In this document: in pieces, positions 1 through 6,134 of the stretch
How the letters are laid out: every line of letters starts with the position of its first letter
Numbering within the stretch: the first letter of the stretch is position 1
Translations under genes and position numbers: made by a program
Assembly (NCBI GenBank): GCA_947446155.1
Contig: CANFFZ010000087.1
Location: forward strand, 1 to 8,700
DNA from: Chloroflexota bacterium
Lineage (GTDB): Bacteria; Chloroflexota; Dehalococcoidia; UBA2979
DNA: 8,700 nucleotides
Reading direction: 5' to 3'
Notes under the pieces: model-generated
What the model saw: the letters and a program-made list of their open reading frames with translations, nothing else
What the model was told of the DNA's origin: nothing
The model's database searches: none

Positions 1-76
1 ACGGGAGTAGTACACCGCACAGCGGAGCCCAGAGAGCCGGGGCAGGTGAAAGCCGGCGCTCGCAGCCGCGGTGGAA

Positions 77-79
77 TGG
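77..79 (+). promoter_or_regulatory. T-box specifier codon UGG (Trp)
   Basis: TGG lies on the 3' side of the Stem I internal loop, directly after the GAA that pairs with AGTA to form loop E and directly before a purine (A80). This is the position read by the tRNA anticodon in T-boxes. Other registers would read Glu, Met or Gly, but they do not fit the loop E alignment, and Trp agrees with the genes downstream. Confidence 0.9.
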
Positions 80-236
80 ACCCGGGAGTCCCGGCCCGAT
101 ACCTCGATCACTCGAGGAGGTAGGCGTCGGCGGTGTGGGCGCCGTTAACCAGGCCCAGGACATCGCCCGTTGCACCTCTCGAGGTGCGCGTGGGGCCGTG
201 CCTGGATGAGCCTCTCGCCTGCGGGCGCGGGGGTAT

Positions 237-267
237 GTGGGTGGCACCGCGAGGACCATCGCCCCAC
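237..267 (+). promoter_or_regulatory. T-box antiterminator
   Basis: Helix A1 is GTGGG 237-241 with CCCAC 263-267. The 7-nt bulge TGGCACC is at 242-248, and helix A2 is GCG 249-251 with CGC 260-262, closed by an 8-nt loop. The first four bulge bases, UGGC, pair with the tRNA 3' end GCCA; the C requires discriminator G73, which bacterial tRNA-Trp usually has. The 3' strand of this structure is the 5' strand and loop of the terminator, so the two folds exclude each other. Confidence 0.92.
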
Positions 268-286
268 GGCGATGGTCCTTTTGTTT
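253..286 (+). terminator. Rho-independent attenuator of the T-box
   Basis: An 11-bp perfect hairpin, 253-263 with 268-278 and loop CCAC, is followed by TTTTGTTT at 279-286. This is a strong intrinsic terminator, expected to stop transcription before trpE when tRNA-Trp is charged. Confidence 0.95.
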
Positions 287-464
287 CGGAACGCTCCAAC
301 AGGCGCAGGAGGTTGAGTGGACAAGGTTCGGGCAGCGGCTGGGCGGATCACCCTCGGCGGGGCCGGGGAGTGGTGCTGCTCGCGCTCCTGGCGAGGGCTG
401 CGCGACGCGCGCCCGCTCACCCACTCCTGACTCTGTTTCGCCAGAACGGCCCCGGAGGCCATCG
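287..464 (+). other. Long 5' spacer between attenuator and trpE
   Basis: These 178 bases separate the terminator from trpE. A GC-rich hairpin, 395-398 plus 400-403 with 407-414, and a longer pairing of GGAGTGG (368-374 region) with CCACTCC (421-427) can be drawn. Neither is followed by a proper T-run, so I do not call a second terminator. A strong Shine-Dalgarno-like AGGAGG at 307-312 has no clear gene. The trpE ribosome binding site GGAGG is at 454-458. No protein of a known family is visible here. Confidence 0.6.
317..430 (+). CDS. Doubtful small ORF with two Trp codons
   Basis: A GTG-initiated frame of 37 codons ends at TGA 428-430. AGGAGG at 307-312 lies four bases before the start, somewhat close but usable. 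The predicted peptide is arginine-rich and has Trp at positions 19 and 25, with a Cys pair beside the first. It ends shortly before trpE, so translation through it could affect folding near the trpE start. It resembles no family that I recognise. In DNA this GC-rich, open frames of this length occur by chance and the Trp codons are not adjacent. I list it mainly because it sits after a tryptophan riboswitch behind a good ribosome binding site. Confidence 0.15.
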   Translation: MDKVRAAAGRITLGGAGEWCCSRSWRGLRDARPLTHS

Positions 465-1934
465 ATGACCTACACACCTTCACTGCCAGACGTCCGGCGC
501 ATGATCGGGCAAGGCACCATCGTCCCGATCTACCGCGAGGTGCGTGCTGACCTCGAAACCCCCGTGTCCGCGTACCTGAAGGTCGCGCGGGGCGGCTTCT
601 CGTTCCTGCTCGAATCCGCCGAGGGCGGCGAGCGGATGGGGCGCTACTCCTTCATCGGCACCGAGCCGTACCGCGTCTTCGCCGGCGAGCACGCCGACGG
701 CGACCCGCTCGAGGTGGTGCGCACGGAACTCGAGCGTTCGCGCGCGGTGCCGGCGCCCTACCTGCCGCGCTTCCACGGCGGCGCTGTCGGCTACCTGGCC
801 TACGAGGCGGTCTCGCACTTCGAGCCGCGCGTGCCGGTGCCGGACGTGGACACGCTCGGTATCCCCGAGTCGTGGTTGATGTTCATCGACTCGCTGCTCG
901 TGTTCGACCACTTGAAGCACACGATCAAGGTTGTCGCGCACGTCCGCCTGGATGGCGACATCGACTCGTCGTACCGCATGGCGGAGCGACGGATCGACGA
1001 ACTCGTCGAACGCCTCGGGCGGCCGCTGGGGGCGCTGCCGTATGTGCCGCACAGCGGCGCGAGCGGGCGCGAGGTCACGAGCAACTGGGAGAAGCAGGAC
1101 TTCCTGGACGCGATCCTGAAGTCGAAGCAGTACATCCAGCAGGGCGACATCATCCAGGTGGTGCTCTCGCAGCGCTTCTCCCGTGAGACGGGCGCCCACC
1201 CCTTCGAGGTCTACCGCAGCCTGCGCACGATCAACCCGTCGCCGTACCTGTTTTACCTTCAGTTCGGGGAGACCTACCTCGTCGGCTCGTCACCCGAACT
1301 GCTCGTGAACATCGAGGATGGCCTGGTGGAGGTACACCCGATCGCGGGCACACGCCCGAGGGGTGCGACACCGCTGGACGACGAGCGGCTCGGCGAGGAA
1401 CTCTCACACGACCCGAAGGAGATCGCGGAGCACGTCATGCTCCTCGACCTCGGCCGGAACGACGTCGGGCGCGTCTCGGAGCCGGGCAGCGTGAAGGTCA
1501 CGCAGCAACTCGATCTCGAGTACTACTCGCACGTCATGCATCTCGTGAGTCACGTCACCGGGCGGCTCAACCCCTCGATGTCGGCCTACGACGCCCTGCG
1601 TGCGGCGTACCCGGCGGGTACCGTCTCCGGTGCGCCGAAGATCCGTGCGATGGAGATCATCGCGGACCTGGAGCCGGACCGGCGTGGGCCGTACGCGGGC
1701 GGGGTCGGCTTCTTCGACCTGTCGGGAAACATCGAAACCTGCATCACGATTCGGACGCTCGTGATGAGGGGCGGCATGGCGCACGTGCAGGCAGGCGCGG
1801 GCATTGTCTACGACTCCAACCCCGAGAAAGAGTTCGAAGAGTGCCGCCAGAAGGCGCGCGCGCTGCTCGCCGCCATCGATGACGCCGAGCGCGGTGAAGG
1901 CGGCGGCCCCGCCGGTAGCCTGGGGTACGAGTAA
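465..1934 (+). CDS. trpE: Anthranilate synthase component I
   Basis: The 489-residue TrpE turns chorismate into anthranilate, using ammonia delivered by the TrpG glutaminase; it acts in the cytosol as the first committed step to tryptophan. The chosen ATG has GGAGG six bases upstream; the same frame is open further upstream but there it runs across the T-box. LLES at residues 48-51 and NPSPY at 257-261 match the tryptophan feedback-inhibition site of the family. The chorismate-binding domain shows GRND at 330-333, TVSGAPKIRAME at 386-397, then GGVGFFD and AGAGIVYDSNPEKEFEEC near the C terminus, which include the expected Mg-binding glutamates. The length fits stand-alone TrpE. It contains only two Trp residues. 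Its stop TAA overlaps the start of the next gene (TAATG). Expression should be controlled by the T-box upstream and activity by tryptophan. Aminodeoxychorismate synthase PabB is the main alternative, but context and motifs favour TrpE. Confidence 0.97.
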   Translation: MTYTPSLPDVRRMIGQGTIVPIYREVRADLETPVSAYLKVARGGFSFLLESAEGGERMGRYSFIGTEPYRVFAGEHADGDPLEVVRTELERSRAVPAPYLPRFHGGAVGYLAYEAVSHFEPRVPVPDVDTLGIPESWLMFIDSLLVFDHLKHTIKVVAHVRLDGDIDSSYRMAERRIDELVERLGRPLGALPYVPHSGASGREVTSNWEKQDFLDAILKSKQYIQQGDIIQVVLSQRFSRETGAHPFEVYRSLRTINPSPYLFYLQFGETYLVGSSPELLVNIEDGLVEVHPIAGTRPRGATPLDDERLGEELSHDPKEIAEHVMLLDLGRNDVGRVSEPGSVKVTQQLDLEYYSHVMHLVSHVTGRLNPSMSAYDALRAAYPAGTVSGAPKIRAMEIIADLEPDRRGPYAGGVGFFDLSGNIETCITIRTLVMRGGMAHVQAGAGIVYDSNPEKEFEECRQKARALLAAIDDAERGEGGGPAGSLGYE

Positions 1935-2848
1935 TGGCGCCCGACGGCCCGCGCCTGCTCTCCGGCGCCATGATGGTGCGTCAGGACGGCCTTGTGCTGC
2001 TCGTCCAGCACCCGGCGGCCAGCCCGTTCGCGGGCAAGTGGTCGATGCCCCTCACCGGCGTGCCCGACCACGAGACTGCCGAGGACGCGCTCGAACGCAT
2101 GCTGAGCGACGCGCTGCACGTCGAGCCCGGGGCGTATGACTTCCTCGACACGATCTATGTGAGCGCCGTGACCAACGGCGAGCGGTTCATCGTCAACGCG
2201 TTCACCTGCATCGAGTGGGACGGCGAGCCGCGTTTCGGCGCCGAGGCTTACTCAGACGCGATCTGGCTGTCCCCCGGCGCGCCGGGCAACCTCGACCTGC
2301 TGCCCGAGGTACGCGAGTGGCTGAAGACGGCGTTCGAGGAGGAGACCGGCGAGATCGTGCCGCGCGAGTACGACCGCGAGACGCTGCTCGCCGACCTCGC
2401 GAGCGCGCGCGGGGACCTCATCGCGGCGCTCGATGCGGTGCCGCTGCACCAGCGAGGCCTCGCGGAGGCCTCGGGCTGGTCGCCGCTCGACGTGCTCGCG
2501 CACGTCCCGGATGTCGAGGCGTACTACCGCAACGAGATCCGGCGCTGCATCGAGGGTGCAGGCCAGCGCTGGCGCCTGTTCAACGAGGCCCAGTGGGAGG
2601 ACGCCTTCCACCTCCGTACGGCCGAGGACGAGCGGACGCTGCGAGGACGCCTCGCGCAGGTGTCCGGCGAGACCCGCGCCTTCCTCGCTGGTGCGAGTCC
2701 GGAACTGCTGGCCGTGTACATCGACCATCCCGAGCGCGGGGTGGTGCAGGTGGGCGACCGCATCGAAAAGATCGCGGAGCACTACCGCACCCACGCAGAC
2801 CAGATCCGCCACATGGTGCAGGCCGCCGCGGCCGCGTCCGGCGCATAG
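1934..2848 (+). CDS. NUDIX-like / DinB-like fusion protein of unknown role
   Basis: This 304-residue protein has no recognised place in tryptophan synthesis, yet its ATG shares a base with the trpE stop and trpG starts 10 bases after it. Residues 8-140 look like a NUDIX fold: a GAMMVRQDGLVLLVQ strand region, AGKWSMPLTG, then the NUDIX box region at 41-63. There the canonical R-E-x-x-E-E-x-G has become R55-M-L-S-D-A-L-H, so the metal-binding glutamates are lost and NUDIX hydrolase activity is doubtful. Residues 150-297 resemble the DinB/YfiT four-helix bundle, with a possible metal triad H190, H283 and H287 (WSPLDVLAHV and EHYRTHADQI). It holds seven Trp residues, far more than TrpE, G, D, C or B. 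Cytosolic: no signal or membrane segment. Possible roles are ligand sensor, thiol- or metal-dependent transferase, or damage control of a pathway intermediate; none is shown. Domain assignment is from pattern recognition, the function unknown. Confidence 0.85.
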   Translation: MAPDGPRLLSGAMMVRQDGLVLLVQHPAASPFAGKWSMPLTGVPDHETAEDALERMLSDALHVEPGAYDFLDTIYVSAVTNGERFIVNAFTCIEWDGEPRFGAEAYSDAIWLSPGAPGNLDLLPEVREWLKTAFEEETGEIVPREYDRETLLADLASARGDLIAALDAVPLHQRGLAEASGWSPLDVLAHVPDVEAYYRNEIRRCIEGAGQRWRLFNEAQWEDAFHLRTAEDERTLRGRLAQVSGETRAFLAGASPELLAVYIDHPERGVVQVGDRIEKIAEHYRTHADQIRHMVQAAAAASGA

Positions 2849-2858
2849 GAGACCAACC

Positions 2859-3440
2859 GTGCTGCTGCTCATCGATAACTACGACTCGTTCACCTACAAT
2901 CTCTACCAGTACCTCGCCGAGCTTGGCGAGCAGGTGGAGGTATTCCGCAACGACCAGATCTCCGTGGAGGACTGCCTCTCGATGGCGCCCGACCACGTCG
3001 TGATCTCGCCGGGGCCCTGCTCGCCTAAGGAGGCGGGCATCTCGGTCGACCTCATCCACGCGTTCGAGGGCAAAGCGCCGCTGCTCGGAGTGTGCCTCGG
3101 CCACCAGTGCATTGGCGAGGCGTACGGCGGCGTGGTGACCCAGGCGGGCGAGATCATGCACGGCAAGACCAGCATGATCGCCCACGACGGGAAGGGTGTG
3201 TTCGCGGGCTTGCCCGACCCCTTCGAGGCGATTCGGTATCATTCGCTCGCGATCGCGCCCGACACCGTGCCGGATGTCCTGGAGGTCAGCGCGCGTTCGG
3301 AGAGCGGCGTGATCATGGGTGTCCGCCATCGCACGTTGCCGATCGAGGGCGTGCAGTTCCACCCGGAGTCGATCATGACGCAGCACGGCCACGCGCTGCT
3401 GCGGAACTTCCTCAAGATGGGCCGGGAGGTGCAGCGGTGA
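2859..3440 (+). CDS. trpG: Anthranilate synthase component II (glutamine amidotransferase)
   Basis: The 193-residue protein is a class I glutamine amidotransferase that releases ammonia from glutamine for TrpE. The GTG start is supported by AGGAG at 2847-2851, seven bases upstream, and by the usual N terminus LLLIDNYDSFTYNLYQYL. The catalytic triad is visible as C79 in GVCLGHQ and H168/E170 in GVQFHPES. The oxyanion-region motif SPGPCSPKEAG is at 50-60. The protein has no fused domain and a normal length for stand-alone TrpG. It may also serve PabB in folate synthesis, as in some bacteria with a single amphibolic TrpG/PabA; the window does not show whether a separate PabA exists. The stop overlaps the trpD start (GTGA). 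It contains no Trp. Confidence 0.97.
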   Translation: MLLLIDNYDSFTYNLYQYLAELGEQVEVFRNDQISVEDCLSMAPDHVVISPGPCSPKEAGISVDLIHAFEGKAPLLGVCLGHQCIGEAYGGVVTQAGEIMHGKTSMIAHDGKGVFAGLPDPFEAIRYHSLAIAPDTVPDVLEVSARSESGVIMGVRHRTLPIEGVQFHPESIMTQHGHALLRNFLKMGREVQR

Positions 3441-4492
3441 TCAAGCAAGCCCTCGCCGCCCTCGTCGACGAACGCCGCAACCTCACCGAGGACGAGGCGC
3501 GTGAGTCGATGCGCGAGATCATGCGTGCCGGGAACCCGCTGTCCGAGGGCGAACGTGCCACCGAGGCGCAGTTCGGCGCGTTCGTCACCGCGCTCCGGCT
3601 CAAGGGCGAGACGGTCGATGAGATCACCGGCATGGCACGGGCCATGCGGGAGGCCTCGCTGCACGTCCAACTCGACATCGCGCCACTCCTCGACACTTGC
3701 GGGACGGGCGGGTCGAGCAAGAAGATCTTCAACGCCTCGACAGCGGCCGCCTTCGTGGCGGCGGCGGCGGGCGCGAAGGTGGCGAAGCACGGCAACCGCG
3801 CGATGACCTCGCAGTCCGGCTCTGCTGACCTGCTGGAGGCCCTCGGCGCCGTCGTGACGCTCGGGCCGGATCAGGTGGCCGAGTGCGTGCGGCGCACCGG
3901 TGTCGGATTCATGTTCGCGCAGACCTTTCACCCGGCGATGAAGTTCGCCGGGCCGCTGCGGCCGCAACTCGGCTTCCGCACGGTGTTCAACATCCTCGGG
4001 CCGCTGACGAACCCGGCTGGCGCGACCTGTCACGTGATGGGGGTGCCGAACGTCGCGCTCGCTGAAACGCTGGCGAACGTGCTGTTGCGCCTCGGTATGC
4101 GCCACGCCCTCGTCGTGACAGGCGCGGACGGTCTGGACGACATCACGGTCACCGGCGCCACCACAATCTTCGAGGTGCGCGGCAACGCCGTCACTCGGAG
4201 CACGATCACCCCGTTCGACCTCGGCCTCACCGTCTACCCGGCAGACGAGATCGAGGGCGGCACGCCGCAGCAGAACGCGGAACTCCTGCGCGATGTCCTG
4301 GCGGGCGAGGGCTCGATGGCGATCCGCGACCTGATCTGTGCGCAGGCAGGCGCCGGGCTCTACGTCTCTGGCCTCGCGACTTCGATCCGTCAGGGCGTTG
4401 AGCAGGCCATCACCGCCATCGACGAGGGCGACGCCGCCGCACGGCTGGGCGCGTTCGTCGAGACGACGCGCCGCCTCGCCGTGGCGAAGTAG
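3437..4492 (+). CDS. trpD: Anthranilate phosphoribosyltransferase
   Basis: TrpD (351 residues) joins anthranilate to phosphoribosyl pyrophosphate, giving phosphoribosyl-anthranilate. A GTG start overlaps the trpG stop by four bases, with GGGAGG at 3424-3429 as ribosome binding site. The N-terminal helical domain is followed by the PRPP-binding glycine loop DTCGTGGS at residues 86-93, then KHGNRAMTSQSGSAD at about 117-131 and the anthranilate-site stretch HPAMKFAGPLRPQLGFRT. FNILGPLTNP and GADGLDDIT, the latter carrying acidic metal ligands, complete the pattern. Length is typical. The protein lacks Trp, as do TrpG and TrpC here. An 11-base gap separates it from trpC, the only other junction besides the one before trpG without overlap. 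Confidence 0.97.
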   Translation: MIKQALAALVDERRNLTEDEARESMREIMRAGNPLSEGERATEAQFGAFVTALRLKGETVDEITGMARAMREASLHVQLDIAPLLDTCGTGGSSKKIFNASTAAAFVAAAAGAKVAKHGNRAMTSQSGSADLLEALGAVVTLGPDQVAECVRRTGVGFMFAQTFHPAMKFAGPLRPQLGFRTVFNILGPLTNPAGATCHVMGVPNVALAETLANVLLRLGMRHALVVTGADGLDDITVTGATTIFEVRGNAVTRSTITPFDLGLTVYPADEIEGGTPQQNAELLRDVLAGEGSMAIRDLICAQAGAGLYVSGLATSIRQGVEQAITAIDEGDAAARLGAFVETTRRLAVAK

Positions 4493-4503
4493 CGAGGCCG
4501 CCC

Positions 4504-5358
4504 GTGGACGCGCGCGCCACCGGCACCATTCTCGACGTGATCGTGTCAGACCGCCGCGTCCGCCTGGCGCAGGACCGCAACGCCCGCCCTGAGTCTCGCC
4601 TGCGCGACCTCGTCGCGATGGCGCCGCCCGCCGTCGACTTCGCTGCACGGCTGCGCGAGCGCCGTCGGGCGACGCCGGCCGGCGCGCGGCTCCGCCTGAT
4701 CGGCGAGGTGAAGCGCGCCAGCCCGAGCAAGGGTGTGTTCGACGCCGACCTCGACGCCTCGAAGCAGGCGCTGGCTTACGCCGCGGCCGGCGCCGCCGCG
4801 ATCTCCGTGCTCACCGAGCCTGACCATTTCAAGGGCAGCCTCGCCGACCTCGAGGCGGTGCGTGCAGCGTTCGGGGACGACCCGGATCGCCCGGCTGTGC
4901 TGCGCAAGGAGTTCATCTTCGACCCGTACCAGGTGATCGAGGCGCGCGCGGCCGGCGCGGACGCCCTCCTGCTGATCGTGATGATGCTGGAGCCTCTCGC
5001 ACTCGCCTCGTTGCTCGCACAGACGTACGCGCTCGGGATGCAAGCGCTCGTCGAGGTACACGACGAGGCCGAGATGCACGCGGCGCTTGCTGCCGGCGCG
5101 ACCGTCCTCGGCGTGAACAACCGCGACCTGCGCACCTTCAAGGAAGACCTCGGCACCACGGAACGCGTCGCCTCGCTCGTGCCCTCGAATGTCACGCTCG
5201 TAGCCGAGAGCGCGATCCGCACGGCCGCCGACGCGCGCCGGATGGCCGCCTGTGGCGCGCACGCGCTGCTCGTGGGGGAAGCCCTCGTCACCACCGGCAA
5301 CATCGCGGGCAAGGCGCGTGAACTAATGCTTGTCGACGACAGCGAGGTGCGCGCGTGA
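4504..5358 (+). CDS. trpC: Indole-3-glycerol-phosphate synthase
   Basis: TrpC (284 residues) is a TIM-barrel enzyme that closes and decarboxylates carboxyphenylaminodeoxyribulose phosphate to indole-3-glycerol phosphate. The GTG start keeps the family's N-terminal helix TILDVIVSDRR; the next ATG (residue 39) would delete it. GAGG at 4494-4497 is a modest ribosome binding site. Visible catalytic residues are K70 in EVKRASPSKG, E105 in LTEPDHF, K136 in LRKEFIFDPYQV, E185 in LVEVHDE, N207 in GVNNRDL, and E236/S237 in AESAI. All key residues are present. The protein is not fused to TrpF, unlike in enterobacteria, but is translationally coupled to it by a GTGA overlap. It is slightly longer than the minimal family members at the N terminus. 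Confidence 0.96.
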   Translation: MDARATGTILDVIVSDRRVRLAQDRNARPESRLRDLVAMAPPAVDFAARLRERRRATPAGARLRLIGEVKRASPSKGVFDADLDASKQALAYAAAGAAAISVLTEPDHFKGSLADLEAVRAAFGDDPDRPAVLRKEFIFDPYQVIEARAAGADALLLIVMMLEPLALASLLAQTYALGMQALVEVHDEAEMHAALAAGATVLGVNNRDLRTFKEDLGTTERVASLVPSNVTLVAESAIRTAADARRMAACGAHALLVGEALVTTGNIAGKARELMLVDDSEVRA

Positions 5359-6134
5359 CCTACGTGAAGATCTGTGGCAACCGCACGCCGGATGACGTCC
5401 TCGCAGCGGCCGAGGCGGGCGCGGACTTCGTCGGCATGATCTTCGCGAACTCCAGTCGTCACATCGACATCGACGACGCGCAGGCGATGGTGCGCGCCCT
5501 CGGTGGGCCGTTGTCACAGCAGGAGATCTTCGCACCGCCGCCCTCGCTGGTGCATGGCCGCGAGGAACTGGAGCCGTGGTTCCGCCACGGCGCGCAGGTG
5601 CTGACCGCCTACCTCGGGATGAAGCGCCCGCTCACCGTCGGCGTCTTCGCCGACCAGCCGATCGAGGAGGTCAACGAACTCGCCGAGGAGGCGGGCGTGG
5701 ACCTCGTGCAGTTGTCAGGTGACGAGACATGGGAGGACTGCTTACGTGTCGCGAAGCAGGTAATCCAGGTGCGCCACGTCGGCCCCATCGACACCCCGGC
5801 CGACCCGTTGGAGGACGTCCGTCCCGGCTTCGCGGTCGCGCTCATGCTCGACTCCGCGCACGGCCAATATCGAGGTGGTAGCGGCCAGGTCTTCGACTGG
5901 GACGTCGCCACCAGGGTCGCCGCGCGGCTACCGATCTTCCTCGCTGGCGGCCTCACGCCGTTGAACGCGACGGAGGCGGTTACCCGAGTGCGCCCGTGGG
6001 CCGTCGATGTGGCGGGTGGCACCGAGACCGATGGCCGCAAGGACTACGCTAAGGTGCACGCGTTCGTGCAGGCCGTGCGGGCCGTGCGGGCCGTGCGGGC
6101 CGTGCGGGCCGCCGATGCTGGAGGTGCTCGATGA
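5355..6134 (+). CDS. trpF: Phosphoribosylanthranilate isomerase with insertion and repeat tail
   Basis: TrpF isomerises phosphoribosyl-anthranilate to the substrate of TrpC. The GTG start overlaps the trpC stop, and the N terminus TYVKICG fits the family, placing catalytic C7. The second catalytic residue is probably D165 in LMLDSAHG, followed by [17 protein letters not shown] and DVAGGTE form the phosphate-binding end. At 259 residues it is about 50 longer than the usual 200-210. The excess comes from an insertion at about residues 50-92, between RAL and [10 protein letters not shown], that contains [10 protein letters not shown], and from a C-terminal tail with AVR repeated four times (240-251). 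The family signature CGITR or CGLTR reads CGNRT here, and the usual LHGDE is LSGDE. Four Trp residues are present. Catalysis is likely retained, because both key residues are in place. Its stop overlaps the trpB start (ATGA). Confidence 0.92.
   Translation: MTYVKICGNRTPDDVLAAAEAGADFVGMIFANSSRHIDIDDAQAMVRALGGPLSQQEIFAPPPSLVHGREELEPWFRHGAQVLTAYLGMKRPLTVGVFADQPIEEVNELAEEAGVDLVQLSGDETWEDCLRVAKQVIQVRHVGPIDTPADPLEDVRPGFAVALMLDSAHGQYRGGSGQVFDWDVATRVAARLPIFLAGGLTPLNATEAVTRVRPWAVDVAGGTETDGRKDYAKVHAFVQAVRAVRAVRAVRAADAGGAR
6072..6107 (+). repeat. Four perfect tandem copies of GCCGTGCGG in trpF
   Basis: The 9-base unit occurs four times head to tail and encodes AVR x4, followed by a partial GCCG. Because the unit is a multiple of three, copy-number change would lengthen or shorten the TrpF tail without a frameshift. 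It lies 24 bases before the trpB start, so changes also alter the local RNA near that start. Confidence 0.97.

Larger units (their letters stand above)
1..286 (+). promoter_or_regulatory. Tryptophan-specific T-box riboswitch (trp operon leader)
   Basis: This leader RNA binds uncharged tRNA-Trp and lets transcription continue into the trp operon when tryptophan is scarce. Stem I folds from 2-6 with 89-93, 13-18 with 68-73, 22-28 with 58-63 (one bulge) and 36-40 with 53-57. The AGTAGTA at 6-12 faces GAA at 74-76, as in the loop E of the specifier loop, followed directly by TGG at 77-79. AGAGAG at 31-36 and AGGTGAAAG at 44-52 match the conserved AG bulge and distal loop that touch the tRNA elbow. 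Later hairpins are 102-107/112-117, 172-177/182-187 (inside 152-156/193-197) and a Stem III candidate 211-219/224-232. The conserved T-box motif GGGTGGCACCGCG lies at 239-251. The 5' end may start just before the window, so the promoter is not visible. Seen directly: motifs and pairings; known: T-box mechanism; inferred: tRNA-Trp specificity. Confidence 0.95.

Noticed and set aside
395..440. Possible second terminator before trpE
   Set aside because: The hairpin ending at 414 is not followed by a T-run; the nearest T-rich stretch, TGTTT at 434-438, is about 20 bases further on.
237..464. 76-codon upstream extension of trpE
   Set aside because: The extension begins within the antiterminator and does not resemble any TrpE N terminus; ATG 465 has a good GGAGG and the expected protein start.
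133..468. 111-codon + strand frame across the leader, ending in an overlap with the trpE ATG
   Set aside because: It runs through the T-box stems and terminator, whose sequence is explained by RNA structure; the product is low-complexity and rich in Arg and Pro.
3239..4648. 469-codon - strand frame opposite trpD
   Set aside because: It is a shadow of GC-rich codon usage opposite trpG, trpD and trpC, with Arg/His-rich low-complexity sequence and no recognisable domain.
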